This document shows, in pieces, positions 53,100 through 61,879 of a stretch of DNA of 64,000 nt; position 1 is the stretch's first letter; each line of letters opens with the position of its first letter. The stretch spans positions 2,754,001 to 2,818,000 of the forward strand of contig LT629302.1 of the NCBI GenBank assembly GCA_900104375.1, read 5' to 3'. Made by a program: the position numbers and the translations under genes. Under the pieces are notes generated by a model. The model saw nothing but the letters and a program-made list of their open reading frames with translations, was not told the origin of the DNA and did no database searches. The stretch is from Flavobacteriaceae bacterium MAR_2010_188 (lineage in GTDB: Bacteria; Bacteroidota; Bacteroidia; Flavobacteriales; Flavobacteriaceae).

Positions 53100-53654
53100 T
53101 TAGTTTATTGAAGCTTTTATGACGGGCTTAAGAACAATATAATCCTCAACATTGGTTTGGATGATGGATTCATCGATTCTAAATTCTAGATTAAAGGTGT
53201 AATTACCGCCAGCATTCAAATATTTACTGGCCTCAATCCTTAAACCTGATTGATGGAAGCTAGGTGTGCTCAATTCATGTTCTTTTCCATCGATAACCAC
53301 GCTATTATTTTTGCCCAAATTCAACCACATTTGAAACACTTGACCTTTGGGAATCTGTTTGTTGCTCACAAGATTGAGACTTTCACCGTTCGCTAAATCT
53401 GAAAAATTAAAAATTCCGTTGCTAATAGCATTTAAGCTCAGCCAGCATTTAGGTTCTGAGTCGTCATCAATCACCTTTAGCAGAACATCGTTTATTTCGA
53501 TATTAACCACATCGAATTTAGAATTTGAAGCTTTTAAGGTAACCGATACGTTTGCTTTCTCTGAAATTCGATTGTCTTCGCCTGGAGAACATCCTAGAAA
53601 GGACATTATGAGAAGAACCGAAAAAATCGATTTAAGGGCGGTTAAGTATTTCAT
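53100..53654 (-). CDS. Second DUF4382 lipoprotein, shorter and diverged
   Basis: A 184-residue lipoprotein; signal and lipobox MKYLTALKSIFSVLLIMSFLGC. It shares the DUF4382 layout of its downstream paralogue (NVSVTLKASNSKFDVVNIEI, LNAISNGIFNFSDLANGESL, SGLRIEASKYLNAGGNYTFNLEF) but lacks the C-terminal beta-sandwich. The usual VDAPGDYD signature is replaced by KASNSKFD, so a calcium- or ligand-contact region may be lost. It is probably a tandem duplicate. The start is at 53654; an upstream ATG adds two residues. Confidence 0.82.
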   Translation of the reverse strand: MKYLTALKSIFSVLLIMSFLGCSPGEDNRISEKANVSVTLKASNSKFDVVNIEINDVLLKVIDDDSEPKCWLSLNAISNGIFNFSDLANGESLNLVSNKQIPKGQVFQMWLNLGKNNSVVIDGKEHELSTPSFHQSGLRIEASKYLNAGGNYTFNLEFRIDESIIQTNVEDYIVLKPVIKASIN

Positions 53655-53849
53655 AATCAAGGGAACGTTTTAATTATAAAACCAATAGTACTAATTGTAT
53701 CTAGTTTTGAGTATTTTTATATATGAATTGCAGAAAAACTACATCAACCGTATTAACGATGTAGAAATATCCGATGTACGACCTAAGCAATTTAGTAATA
53801 TTAGAGGTCTCTAAAATTTCAATTTTAATCAAAATAAAATCCAAAAACA

Positions 53850-54716
53850 TTGAAAAAATATTCAAGAATTATTGCTGGGGCTATGACTTGGGGAGAATGG
53901 GGAAAGAAGTTTTCTACCTTAGAGATGACGGAGAGAATCCATCATTGTATCGAACAAGGAATAACCACTTTTGATCACGCAGATATATATGGGGGTTACT
54001 CAACTGAAGATGACTTTGGTAATGCTTTAGAAGCGGCGAATTTAAAGCGGAACGACATACAGATTATATCGAAATGTGGCATACAATTACTAGTTCCTAA
54101 TAGAAATAGCAAGGTTAAGCATTACGACCTAAGCAAGGATTATATTATCTGGTCTGCAGAAAATTCGCTTAAAAAACTAAAGACTGAATATCTTGATCTT
54201 TTGTTATTGCATCGGCCAAGCCCTTTGATGAATGTCGAAGAAATTCTTGAAGCCGAAAGAATCTTGAAGAAACAAGGCAAAATAAAGGAATTTGGAGTTT
54301 CAAATTTTACATCATCGCAAATGCGATTGTTAGAAAATCGCTGTGAAGTAGCTGTGAATCAAATAGAATTTAGCCTAACGGCCTGTGATGCTATGCTAGA
54401 CGGCACCTTAGACCAAATGCGCATACAAAATATAATCCCGATGGCATGGTCGCCTTTAGGTTCTATCTTTAAAAATAATGATTTACAGACCAAAAGAATA
54501 AAGGAGCTACTTGGCAATCTAACCGAAAAATATAATGCTACTGAAGACCAGTTGCTACTTGCCTGGATCTTAAAGCATCCTTCAAAAATCCATCCCGTTA
54601 TCGGCACCACCGATAAGCAAAGGATGACCGACGCTGCCAATGCCTTGTCTATTCAACTAGACCGCGAGGATTGGTTTTTATTGTTAGAAGCAAGCCAAGG
54701 TCAAGAAGTAGCATAA
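53850..54716 (+). CDS. Aldo/keto reductase
   Basis: An NADPH-dependent oxidoreductase of 288 residues, (beta/alpha)8 barrel. Catalytic tetrad: Asp and Tyr in FDHADIYGGYSTEDDFG, Lys in IISKCGIQ, His in LLLLHRPSPLMNV. NADPH-binding residues are in the HPVIGTTDKQRM segment. It resembles the YdhF group from E. coli. The start is a TTG at 53850, with MKKYSRIIAGAMTWG. An SDR reductase gene follows 19 nt after it, so both are probably transcribed together. Confidence 0.92.
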   Translation: MKKYSRIIAGAMTWGEWGKKFSTLEMTERIHHCIEQGITTFDHADIYGGYSTEDDFGNALEAANLKRNDIQIISKCGIQLLVPNRNSKVKHYDLSKDYIIWSAENSLKKLKTEYLDLLLLHRPSPLMNVEEILEAERILKKQGKIKEFGVSNFTSSQMRLLENRCEVAVNQIEFSLTACDAMLDGTLDQMRIQNIIPMAWSPLGSIFKNNDLQTKRIKELLGNLTEKYNATEDQLLLAWILKHPSKIHPVIGTTDKQRMTDAANALSIQLDREDWFLLLEASQGQEVA

Positions 54717-54735
54717 TCACATAGAGAGAACCAAG

Positions 54736-55494
54736 ATGAACAACGATAAGTTAACCGCTCTCATAACAGGAGCCACAAGTGGAATAGGAAGAGCAACTGC
54801 GGAAGAACTTGCCAAACACGGTATAAACCTTATTCTATGCGGCAGAAGACAAACTAGATTAGACTCTATAAAAGAGGCTTTGAGCAAGTTTACCGAGGTT
54901 ACAACCCTAAACTTCGACGTTAGGGATAAGGACAAGACGTTTGAAGCGATTAATTCCTTGCGAGACAATTTTAAAAACATTGATATTTTAATAAATAACG
55001 CAGGTAATGCGCATGGACTCGACCCAATACAAGACGGCTCTACCGACGATTGGGACGCTATGATAGACATCAACGTAAAAGGTCTTTTATATGTAAGTAA
55101 AGCGGTAATACCATCGATGACCGAACGTAAAAAAGGACACATTATAAATATCGGTTCGTCTGCTGGCAAGGAGGTTTACCCAAAAGGTAACGTGTATTGC
55201 GCGAGCAAACATGCGGTTTTAGCCATTACCGAAGGCATGAGACTCGATTTAAATACTTTTGGTATTAAGGTCTCGTCCATAAATCCTGGTTTGGTTGAAA
55301 CCGAATTTTCAGAAGTTCGGTTTAAAGGTGACGATAAAGCTAAAGATGTTTATCAAGGCTATAAGGCATTACAAGCCGGAGATATTGCTGAGATTATTTA
55401 TTTCGCCATTTCGAGACCTGCTCACGTAAACATCGCAGATTTGCTGGTATTTCCGACGGCTCAAGCGAATAGTACAACTTTGAAAAAAGATTAA
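54736..55494 (+). CDS. Short-chain dehydrogenase/reductase
   Basis: A 252-residue classical SDR similar to YdfG (3-hydroxy acid dehydrogenase). The cofactor motif is TGATSGIGRA near residue 10, NNAGNAHG is in the middle, the catalytic Ser is in NIGSSAGK and the Tyr-Lys pair in YCASKHA. The Arg pattern near CGRRQTR suggests NADP specificity. The substrate may be a short hydroxy acid such as serine or 3-hydroxypropionate. It follows the aldo/keto reductase on the same strand. Confidence 0.92.
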   Translation: MNNDKLTALITGATSGIGRATAEELAKHGINLILCGRRQTRLDSIKEALSKFTEVTTLNFDVRDKDKTFEAINSLRDNFKNIDILINNAGNAHGLDPIQDGSTDDWDAMIDINVKGLLYVSKAVIPSMTERKKGHIINIGSSAGKEVYPKGNVYCASKHAVLAITEGMRLDLNTFGIKVSSINPGLVETEFSEVRFKGDDKAKDVYQGYKALQAGDIAEIIYFAISRPAHVNIADLLVFPTAQANSTTLKKD

Positions 55495-55512
55495 GAATAT
55501 TATACTATAAGG

Positions 55513-55559
55513 GCCACGAATGCACGAATAACTATAAAAAACATTCGTGAATTCGTGGC
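55513..55559. repeat. 17-bp inverted repeat with A/T loop
   Basis: The left arm GCCACGAATGCACGAAT (55513-55529) pairs with the right arm ATTCGTGAATTCGTGGC (55543-55559) over a 13 nt loop, with one mismatched position (GC/AA versus AATT region). Each arm contains two copies of a CACGAAT/ATTCGTG core. It lies after the SDR stop codon without a clear T-run, so it looks like a dispersed intergenic repeat rather than a simple terminator. Confidence 0.7.
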
Positions 55560-55589
55560 TAAATTAATTTACTGCGCCAATTAAACAGA

Positions 55590-55607
55590 TTCCTGCCTTC
55601 GCAGGAA
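55590..55607. repeat. Short palindromic hairpin near the AlbA_2 gene
   Basis: TTCCTGC-CTTC-GCAGGAA is a perfect 7 bp hairpin 7 nt before the ATG of the next gene. Its CCTGC core resembles the hairpins at 637-708. It could affect translation of the AlbA_2 gene. Confidence 0.6.
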
Positions 55608-55613
55608 GTTGCT

Positions 55614-56747
55614 ATGATTAACAAAAGACTCTTAATCAAAAACCTTCTTGCTCATAATGATGAGAACAGTTTTTATGATAAGAAAAGAAAGATAGACATC
55701 AGTCATAAGGAAGGAAAGGCTAAGTTCTTAAAACATATCTGCGCACTTTCTAATAGCAATCCAAAAAACAATTCGTACATAGTTATTGGTGTGGAGGATA
55801 CCGATAATGCGATAATTGGGGTCGATTTCTTCGACGACAGTAAAATCCAGAATCTTATCAATGCTTATCTCACAAATCCTCCGATTGTTCAATATGAAAA
55901 TATTCCGTTTCCTCATTTGCCAGATGACAAGGTAATCGGGCTGGTTACTATTAGGTCCATTGATAAAATTACTTCACTGCGTAAAAATATCTGGAAGTAT
56001 TACGGCGGCTCAGTCTTCTTTAGGGATGGCAGTATGAGTATGCCTAAAGTTTTTGATATTGAAGTGAAGGATATCAATTCGCAGATTGTTGCTTCTATTG
56101 AAAATAACGCTCAGAATAATATTGAACACACCTTAGACGGTGTTTTCGATTTTATGAACAAGCGGCATAATCTAAATGCGCAGTATAAGGTCTTCAAAGA
56201 ATACTTTGTGCTCTGTTGGGCGGGACAAAAAAAAGAGGTGAAGAATAAAACCTATTATTCAAGAGTCGATATAGAATTGATCAATGAACGGGTACGTTTG
56301 TTTTATTCCAACTTGGATGAAGTGGAAATTACCTACGACGAAAATTATTTCAAGATTCTGGAATATGTGAGCCTAGGTCTTCAAAGTTCTTATAAATATT
56401 ATCCTCTTGAAGAAACCACCATAAATTTTAGTGACAATGTTCATTATTCCATCGAGACAAAACTGATGTTTGATCCTCCCGAATATGACAAGAGAATGTT
56501 GCACCATATTTATAACTCTAACCTTGCGATTTTAGATAAAATTAAAAAAGGGCTTCATTTAAACAAGAACGAAAAGAGCGACATCTACAGTTTACCGGCA
56601 ACATTTTTAATCTGCTATCTTAATGGTTTTGAGGAAGCTTTAGAGAAACTGTACGAGGCCAAGCCGTATTTAATGGGCTATAATGGTGAAGTATATTCTC
56701 TGTACAAAGAAGCCATCAGGATTTTGAGAAAAGTTAAATACAGCTAA
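55614..56747 (+). CDS. AlbA_2 (Schlafen-type) domain protein
   Basis: A 377-residue protein with an N-terminal AlbA_2 domain, formerly Schlafen AlbA_2 (EGKAKFLKHICALSNS, then YIVIGVEDTDNAIIGVD). This fold binds nucleic acids and is found in several stand-alone and defence-associated proteins. The C-terminal two thirds has no motif I recognise (KYYGGSVFFRDGSM belongs to the end of the AlbA_2 region). It is a solitary gene, bordered by an inverted repeat upstream and a terminator downstream. A defence or regulatory role is possible but not shown. Confidence 0.75.
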   Translation: MINKRLLIKNLLAHNDENSFYDKKRKIDISHKEGKAKFLKHICALSNSNPKNNSYIVIGVEDTDNAIIGVDFFDDSKIQNLINAYLTNPPIVQYENIPFPHLPDDKVIGLVTIRSIDKITSLRKNIWKYYGGSVFFRDGSMSMPKVFDIEVKDINSQIVASIENNAQNNIEHTLDGVFDFMNKRHNLNAQYKVFKEYFVLCWAGQKKEVKNKTYYSRVDIELINERVRLFYSNLDEVEITYDENYFKILEYVSLGLQSSYKYYPLEETTINFSDNVHYSIETKLMFDPPEYDKRMLHHIYNSNLAILDKIKKGLHLNKNEKSDIYSLPATFLICYLNGFEEALEKLYEAKPYLMGYNGEVYSLYKEAIRILRKVKYS

Positions 56748-56858
56748 GAAATTTAAAAAAACACCGTTTATACAGATTTATTTACCACTTATAGTTTTTA
56801 TGATTTGGGATGAGTAAATTATTCTCATTTTTGTAATGCTATTAATCAATTACAAAGT

Positions 56859-56904
56859 ACCCTGTTAAAATTCTTAACCGAATTTGAACAGGGTTTTTGT
56901 TTTT
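56859..56904 (+). terminator. Terminator downstream of the AlbA_2 gene
   Basis: ACCCTGTT (56859-56866) pairs with AACAGGGT (56887-56894) around a 20 nt loop, followed by TTTTGTTTTT. It ends transcripts from the left. Confidence 0.7.
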
Positions 56905-56943
56905 AGAATGCCAGTCCTAGAATCTCTACTCTAGATATTAAAA

Positions 56944-56982
56944 AGAAAAAGCTCCATTCATAAACAATTTGAATGGAGCTTG
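56944..56982 (-). terminator. Terminator after the aldehyde dehydrogenase gene
   Basis: On the minus strand AAGCTCCATTC pairs with GAATGGAGCTT over 11 bp around an 11 nt loop, followed by TTTCTTTTTAA. It ends the downstream side of the dehydrogenase gene. Confidence 0.85.
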
Positions 56983-57000
56983 TATTATTAATTACAATCT

Positions 57001-58554
57001 TTACAAATCGAATTTTATTCCTTGTGCTAAAGGTAATTCGGTTGTATAATTAATAGTATTCGTCTGTCTTCTCATATAGATTTTCCAAGCATCAGAGCCA
57101 GATTCACGTCCGCCTCCCGTTTCTTTCTCTCCACCGAAAGCACCACCTATTTCTGCGCCAGAAGTTCCGATGTTAACATTGGCAATCCCACAATCGCTAC
57201 CGGCGACTGAAAGAAAACGTTCTGCTTCGCGTAAATTGTTGGTCATAATTGCAGAAGAAAGTCCTTGCGCCACTTCATTTTGGATATCAATTGCATTTTC
57301 GACATCACCAGAATATTTCAATAAATATAAAACTGGTGCAAAAGTTTCATGTTGAACGATTTTATAATCGGGTTGAGCTTCTGCAATGGCTGGTTTAACA
57401 TAACATCCACTTTCATAACCTTCACCTTCAAGAACGCCACCTTCAACTATAACTTTTCCTCCTTCTTTTACAACTTGCTCTAACGCTTTATTGTACATTT
57501 TTACCGCATCCTTATCGATTAATGGACCAACATGATTATTCTCGTCAAGCGGGTTGCCGATTCTAAGTTGTTTATAGGCATCAACGATGGCGTTTTTCAC
57601 TTTATCGTAGATAGATTCGTGAATAATCAATCGTCTGGTAGAAGTACATCGTTGTCCACAAGTACCTACTGCACCAAAAACAGCGCCGATAACTGTCATC
57701 TTTAGGTCAGAGTCTGGAGTAACAATAATCGCATTGTTTCCACCAAGTTCCAATAATGATTTTCCTAAACGCTCAGCAACAGTGCTAGCAACAATTTTCC
57801 CCATTCGGGTTGAACCAGTTGCAGAAATTAAAGGGACACGAGTGTCTTTGGTCATAAATTCACCAACCTTGTAATCTCCGTTAATCAAACAGGAAATCCC
57901 TTCTGGCAAACCGTTTGCTTTTAAAACGGATGCTGCTATATTTTGGCAAGCGATTCCGCATAAAGGTGCTTTTTCACTAGGTTTCCAAACACAGACGTCC
58001 CCACAAATCCAGGCTAGCGCTGTATTCCAAGCCCAAACGGCAACCGGAAAATTAAAAGCAGAAATAATCCCAACCACACCTAGTGGATGATATTGCTCGT
58101 ACATTCTATGTCCCGGACGTTCGCTATGCATGGTTAATCCATGCAATTGACGCGAAAGACCAACTGCAAAATCGCATATATCTATCATCTCTTGGACTTC
58201 ACCTAAACCTTCTTGGTAGCTTTTTCCCATTTCATAAGAAACCAACTTTCCTAACGGTTCTTTTAATTCGCGGAGTTTGTCACCAAATTGTCTAACCACT
58301 TCTCCTCTTTGCGGTGCTGGTTTAATTCTCCAAGATTTAAAAGCAGAAGTTGCCTTGTCCATCACTTTATCATAATCCTCTTTCGTTGTGGTCTTAACTT
58401 TTGCAATTAATTGCCCATCCACTGGCGAAAAGCTTTCTAGCACATTCCCATTTGCGAACCAATCAGAACCAGTTGAGGTCCCGTTGTTCATCTCCTTAAC
58501 ACCTAGTTGTTCTAGCGCTTTTTCTATACCAAAATCAGTTGCTACTGCTTCCAT
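57001..58554 (-). CDS. amaB: Aldehyde dehydrogenase, ALDH7 (aminoadipate semialdehyde) type
   Basis: An NAD-dependent dehydrogenase of 517 residues, standard for ALDH7 (antiquitin). Catalytic Cys303 is in GTCGQRCTSTRR, general base Glu269 in LLELGGNN, and cofactor contacts in SAFNFPVAVWAWN and ISATGSTRMGK. The C-terminus has SGAEIGGAFGGEKETGGGRE, typical of this group. Family members oxidise alpha-aminoadipic semialdehyde in lysine breakdown; a role in lysine catabolism is likely but other aldehydes are possible. It stands alone on this strand with its own terminator. Confidence 0.92.
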   Translation of the reverse strand: MEAVATDFGIEKALEQLGVKEMNNGTSTGSDWFANGNVLESFSPVDGQLIAKVKTTTKEDYDKVMDKATSAFKSWRIKPAPQRGEVVRQFGDKLRELKEPLGKLVSYEMGKSYQEGLGEVQEMIDICDFAVGLSRQLHGLTMHSERPGHRMYEQYHPLGVVGIISAFNFPVAVWAWNTALAWICGDVCVWKPSEKAPLCGIACQNIAASVLKANGLPEGISCLINGDYKVGEFMTKDTRVPLISATGSTRMGKIVASTVAERLGKSLLELGGNNAIIVTPDSDLKMTVIGAVFGAVGTCGQRCTSTRRLIIHESIYDKVKNAIVDAYKQLRIGNPLDENNHVGPLIDKDAVKMYNKALEQVVKEGGKVIVEGGVLEGEGYESGCYVKPAIAEAQPDYKIVQHETFAPVLYLLKYSGDVENAIDIQNEVAQGLSSAIMTNNLREAERFLSVAGSDCGIANVNIGTSGAEIGGAFGGEKETGGGRESGSDAWKIYMRRQTNTINYTTELPLAQGIKFDL

Positions 58555-58728
58555 GTTTATTTTTTATTTAATCGTTCGTAGCTGCCCAAAGGCAACTTAG
58601 TTTTTCTAAATTAACGTATTTCTAAGTCAAAAATTCAATCCTACAAAGGTACCAAATTACAATCACTTCATTTTAGGAAACGGCTAATAAATCCTATCTT
58701 CACTTTCTGAACCGTTAAATCCATAATC

Positions 58729-59802
58729 ATGATTAAATCGCTCTATTTTATACTTTTCGTTTTTGTTTTTTTGAGCTGTAATGAAGAGAAAAAGTCAGTT
58801 AATGATATGGCTGAAAATATTTCTGAAACAAAGGCTGTTGAAGAGAAAGCCGAATTCGCCATTATCATACACGGTGGTGCAGGAACGATTTTGAAAAAGA
58901 ATATGACCGATGAAAAGGAAGCAGCTTACAAAGCAAAACTTGAAGAAGCCATAAGGACCGGATATGAAATCTTAAAGAATGGTGGTTCTAGCTTGGATGC
59001 AGTTACTAAGACCATCAATGTGATGGAAGATTCCGAACTCTTCAATGCCGGAAAAGGCGCGGTTTTTACCCATGAAGGAAAAAATGAAATGGATGCCTCC
59101 ATTATGGATGGTAGAACTTTGAATGCCGGCGCTTCAGCAGGAACTACGAACGTCAGAAATCCTATTGATTTAGCGCGTTCGGTGATGGATGATTCGCCTC
59201 ATGTGCTGCTTTCTGGAGTTGGGGCAGAAACATTTGCAAAAGAGCAAGGTCTTGCCATTGTAGACCCTTCATATTTCTTCACCCAAAATAGATTTGATGC
59301 CTTAGAAAAAATTAAAGAATCAGAAAAAACAGAACTAGACCATGATAATAAACAAGCGTTTTACGATCCAGAAATAAAGGATTATAAATTCGGCACTGTT
59401 GGTTGTGCGGCATTAGACAAGAACGGCAACTTGGCTTCGGGTACCTCAACTGGTGGAATGACCAACAAACGTTGGGGACGTATTGGTGATGCACCAATTA
59501 TCGGAGCTGGCACTTACGCCAACAATGCAACTTGCGCAGTGTCTAGCACCGGTTGGGGAGAATATTTTATAAGAGCAATGGTGGCGCATGATATTTCAGC
59601 TTTAATGGAATATAAAGGCCTAAGCCTACAAGAAGCAGCACGTACCGTGATTCACGATAAGGTTGGCGGATTAGGTGGTGATGGTGGGATCGTTGCCGTG
59701 GACAAAAACGGAAATTTCGCTATGGAATTTAACACAGAAGGAATGTATAGAGCAAGTATGAACGATAAAGGAGAACTCACTTTAAAAATCTACAAGGAAT
59801 AG
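58729..59802 (+). CDS. iaaA: Isoaspartyl peptidase/L-asparaginase lipoprotein
   Basis: A 357-residue N-terminal-nucleophile hydrolase of the plant-type asparaginase family. It begins with a lipoprotein signal (LFVFVFLSC), so it should be anchored in the periplasm or outer membrane. The domain opens with IIHGGAGTI. Autocleavage should occur before Thr223 in YKFGTVGCAA, freeing the catalytic threonine. Substrate contacts are in STGGMTNKRWGRIGDAP and NNATCAVSSTGWGE. It would cleave isoaspartyl dipeptides and L-asparagine. The monooxygenase-fold gene begins 5 nt after its stop. Confidence 0.92.
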   Translation: MIKSLYFILFVFVFLSCNEEKKSVNDMAENISETKAVEEKAEFAIIIHGGAGTILKKNMTDEKEAAYKAKLEEAIRTGYEILKNGGSSLDAVTKTINVMEDSELFNAGKGAVFTHEGKNEMDASIMDGRTLNAGASAGTTNVRNPIDLARSVMDDSPHVLLSGVGAETFAKEQGLAIVDPSYFFTQNRFDALEKIKESEKTELDHDNKQAFYDPEIKDYKFGTVGCAALDKNGNLASGTSTGGMTNKRWGRIGDAPIIGAGTYANNATCAVSSTGWGEYFIRAMVAHDISALMEYKGLSLQEAARTVIHDKVGGLGGDGGIVAVDKNGNFAMEFNTEGMYRASMNDKGELTLKIYKE

Positions 59803-59807
59803 GTCCC

Positions 59808-60122
59808 GTGGTCAAAGAGTTTAAACCATATTATGCGGTTATTTTTACTTCAAAATTGAATGCCGAGGTTATTGGCTATCAAGAAATGTCCATCTTAATG
59901 GAAGAATTAGCCACGCAACAAAGTGGTTATTTAGGGATAGAATCCGCCCGCTCAGAAATAGGAATTACGGTCTCTTATTGGCAAACTTTAGAAGATATTA
60001 ATAACTGGAAACAGCAATCTGACCATTTAGTCGCTCAAAAATTGGGTAGGGAAAAATGGTATTGTTGGTATGAGATAAAGATTTGTAAAGTAGAACGAGA
60101 ATATTCGTTTAATATGATTTAA
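59808..60122 (+). CDS. Antibiotic biosynthesis monooxygenase-fold (ABM) protein
   Basis: A 104-residue ferredoxin-like protein of the ABM (YgiN-like) family. It reads YYAVIFTSKLNAEVIGYQEM at the N-terminus (shown in part: AVIFTSKL), YLGIESARSEIGITVSYW in the middle, and the segment WKQQSDHLVAQKLGREKWYCWYEI at the end (in part: HLVAQKLGREKWY). The start is a GTG. Such proteins often metabolise quinones or heme-like compounds, or are only structural relatives. It follows the isoaspartyl peptidase with 5 nt spacing and is probably co-transcribed. Confidence 0.85.
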   Translation: MVKEFKPYYAVIFTSKLNAEVIGYQEMSILMEELATQQSGYLGIESARSEIGITVSYWQTLEDINNWKQQSDHLVAQKLGREKWYCWYEIKICKVEREYSFNMI

Positions 60123-60257
60123 AGCAATTGTACACTGAAACAACTTAAATCATCCTCGGCTCCAATCACTAAGTTCACTCATTTTAGCCGCGAATTTGTG
60201 AAAATGTGAGAAGATAATATTTCATACATTTATACCCATAAATCAAAATTTATATTC

Positions 60258-60698
60258 ATGTACGAAACCGTAAAGTTTTTACACTCATATTGGGCCTACC
60301 TTGTTTTTATTGTCTTAGTAATTGCCACAATAAACGCCCTTATAAAATATTTTGGTGATAAGGAATTTTCGGCATTCGATTTTAGGATTTCCCTTTTTAC
60401 CTTAATCGTTTCGCACATACAACTTCTTATTGGTATTGTTCTTTTCTTTTCGGCAGGTTACATTACCCTGATTAGCGAAAACGGAATGGGAGAAGTTATG
60501 AAAAACTCAACCTTAAGATCAAATATCGTGGAACATCCACTCGTTATGGTAATTGCGGTAGTCTTGATTACCATCGGCTACTCCAAGCACAAAAAGAAAT
60601 TAACCTCGAGGCCTAAGTTTAAGTTATTGGCCATTTTTTATACTGTTGCCCTGCTTTTGGTTTTGGCAAAAATACCTTGGAACGTTTGGTTTAATTAG
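60258..60698 (+). CDS. Conserved four-helix membrane protein, possible b-type cytochrome
   Basis: A 146-residue inner-membrane protein with four hydrophobic helices (LHSYWAYLVFIVLVIATINAL, ISLFTLIVSHIQLLIGIVLFF, LVMVIAVVLITIGYS, LLAIFYTVALLLVLAKI). Three helix histidines (His9, His53 and His93) could be heme ligands, and homologues are often labelled cytochrome b. No other redox gene is nearby. The assignment as cytochrome is inference; the protein could also be a structural membrane factor. It has its own intergenic region before the start. Confidence 0.75.
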   Translation: MYETVKFLHSYWAYLVFIVLVIATINALIKYFGDKEFSAFDFRISLFTLIVSHIQLLIGIVLFFSAGYITLISENGMGEVMKNSTLRSNIVEHPLVMVIAVVLITIGYSKHKKKLTSRPKFKLLAIFYTVALLLVLAKIPWNVWFN

Positions 60699-60722
60699 GT
60701 TTGAGGACTGTGATGGTAGTTA

Positions 60723-61778
60723 TTACATTATTTCCTTTATTAAATAAACATAAACGGGATAATGATCACTGTAACCACCGGTAAATACTCCATCGGAAAA
60801 ACTTCTAAAAGGATAACCAGCGTACCTCCCTCTCTTATTTGTCAAATAGGGTTTATTAAAAACTCCGGCCTTAAATAATTTTAAGGTAGAAAAATTATTA
60901 TCAACCAAAGAAGCAGTCATTATAATCTGATCAAACAGACTCCAGTTATCCCGGAATGCAATCGAACCCACGCCTTTTTTTAGAATATTATCCATAGGAT
61001 TGTATAGATTCGTAAAATTTAGGCTGTCCTTGCTAGCTTTTGTGTTTAAAACTACTTTAATACTTTCATTGGTCGGGTCGTCATTAAAATCTCCCATTAT
61101 CAGCACTTTCGCATAAGGATCTGTTACCTGAAGTGAATCCAAAATACGCTTGGTCAACTTTGCAGCTGCTACTCGTTTAGGCCGACTCCGTTCTTCTCCA
61201 CCGCTTCGAGATGGCCAATGGTTTACAATAATATGAATGAGCTCATCTTCCAACAAACCACTAACCAACAGTTGATTTCTAGTATACACCCGATTTCTAG
61301 TTTTATCATCGTAGATTTTAAGTTCGTGACTACTAGTCTTTACAATTTTGAAAAGGTTTTTTTGATAAAGAAGCCCGACATCGATTCCACGCGCATCTGG
61401 CGAATCATAATGTACAATCCCATAATTTAGTTTGATGAGTTGCGGGTCATTTACCAAATCTTCCAACACTTCTCTATTCTCTATTTCTGAAACCCCGATT
61501 ATTGCTGGGGCATTTTTGGAAACTTCGGTTCCTATATCAGAAACCACTTTCGCCATATTAGAGATTTTTTTTCCATAGGCATCAAATCGGTTAGATTTAA
61601 GTTCCATCATTGGGCTGGCTTCATCGAACTTATCTGGATTATTAATGGTGTCGAATAAATTCTCAAGATTATAAAATGCAACCGTGTGAATCTTGAATTT
61701 CCTATCATTTTGCTGTCCAACAGCAATGGAGGTTGCGGCAAGAAAGCAGCAGAATGTAAGACTAAAAAATCGTTTCAT
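60723..61778 (-). CDS. Secreted endonuclease/exonuclease/phosphatase-family protein
   Basis: A 351-residue exported EEP-fold enzyme. Signal peptide MKRFFSLTFCCFLAATSIAVGQ. Core motifs are TVAFYNLENLFDTI, GVSEIENREVLEDLV (metal-binding Glu), NHWPSRSGGEERSRPKR (conserved His), MGDFNDDPTN (Asp-Asn pair) and SDHYPVYVYL at the end (catalytic His). It may hydrolyse DNA or a phosphoester in the periplasm, perhaps for phosphate scavenging. The start at 61778 gives the signal peptide; upstream ATG codons add only a few residues. It is divergent from the TonB-dependent receptor. An exact -7 element (TAATTTTG) is at 61817-61824. Confidence 0.88.
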   Translation of the reverse strand: MKRFFSLTFCCFLAATSIAVGQQNDRKFKIHTVAFYNLENLFDTINNPDKFDEASPMMELKSNRFDAYGKKISNMAKVVSDIGTEVSKNAPAIIGVSEIENREVLEDLVNDPQLIKLNYGIVHYDSPDARGIDVGLLYQKNLFKIVKTSSHELKIYDDKTRNRVYTRNQLLVSGLLEDELIHIIVNHWPSRSGGEERSRPKRVAAAKLTKRILDSLQVTDPYAKVLIMGDFNDDPTNESIKVVLNTKASKDSLNFTNLYNPMDNILKKGVGSIAFRDNWSLFDQIIMTASLVDNNFSTLKLFKAGVFNKPYLTNKRGRYAGYPFRSFSDGVFTGGYSDHYPVYVYLIKEIM

Positions 61779-61816
61779 ATTTAACATCATAGTAGGGAGC
61801 TAATCAAAAACTCCTA

Positions 61817-61824
61817 CAAAATTA
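61817..61824 (-). promoter_or_regulatory. -7 promoter element of the exported EEP gene
   Basis: TAATTTTG on the minus strand is an exact TAnnTTTG match, 38 nt before the ATG at 61778. No good TTG -33 box is visible upstream. Confidence 0.45.
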
Positions 61825-61879
61825 TGTAATTAATGAGAGAATTTACCTATTTTTATTAAAACCTTCAGCTAAAAATCAC

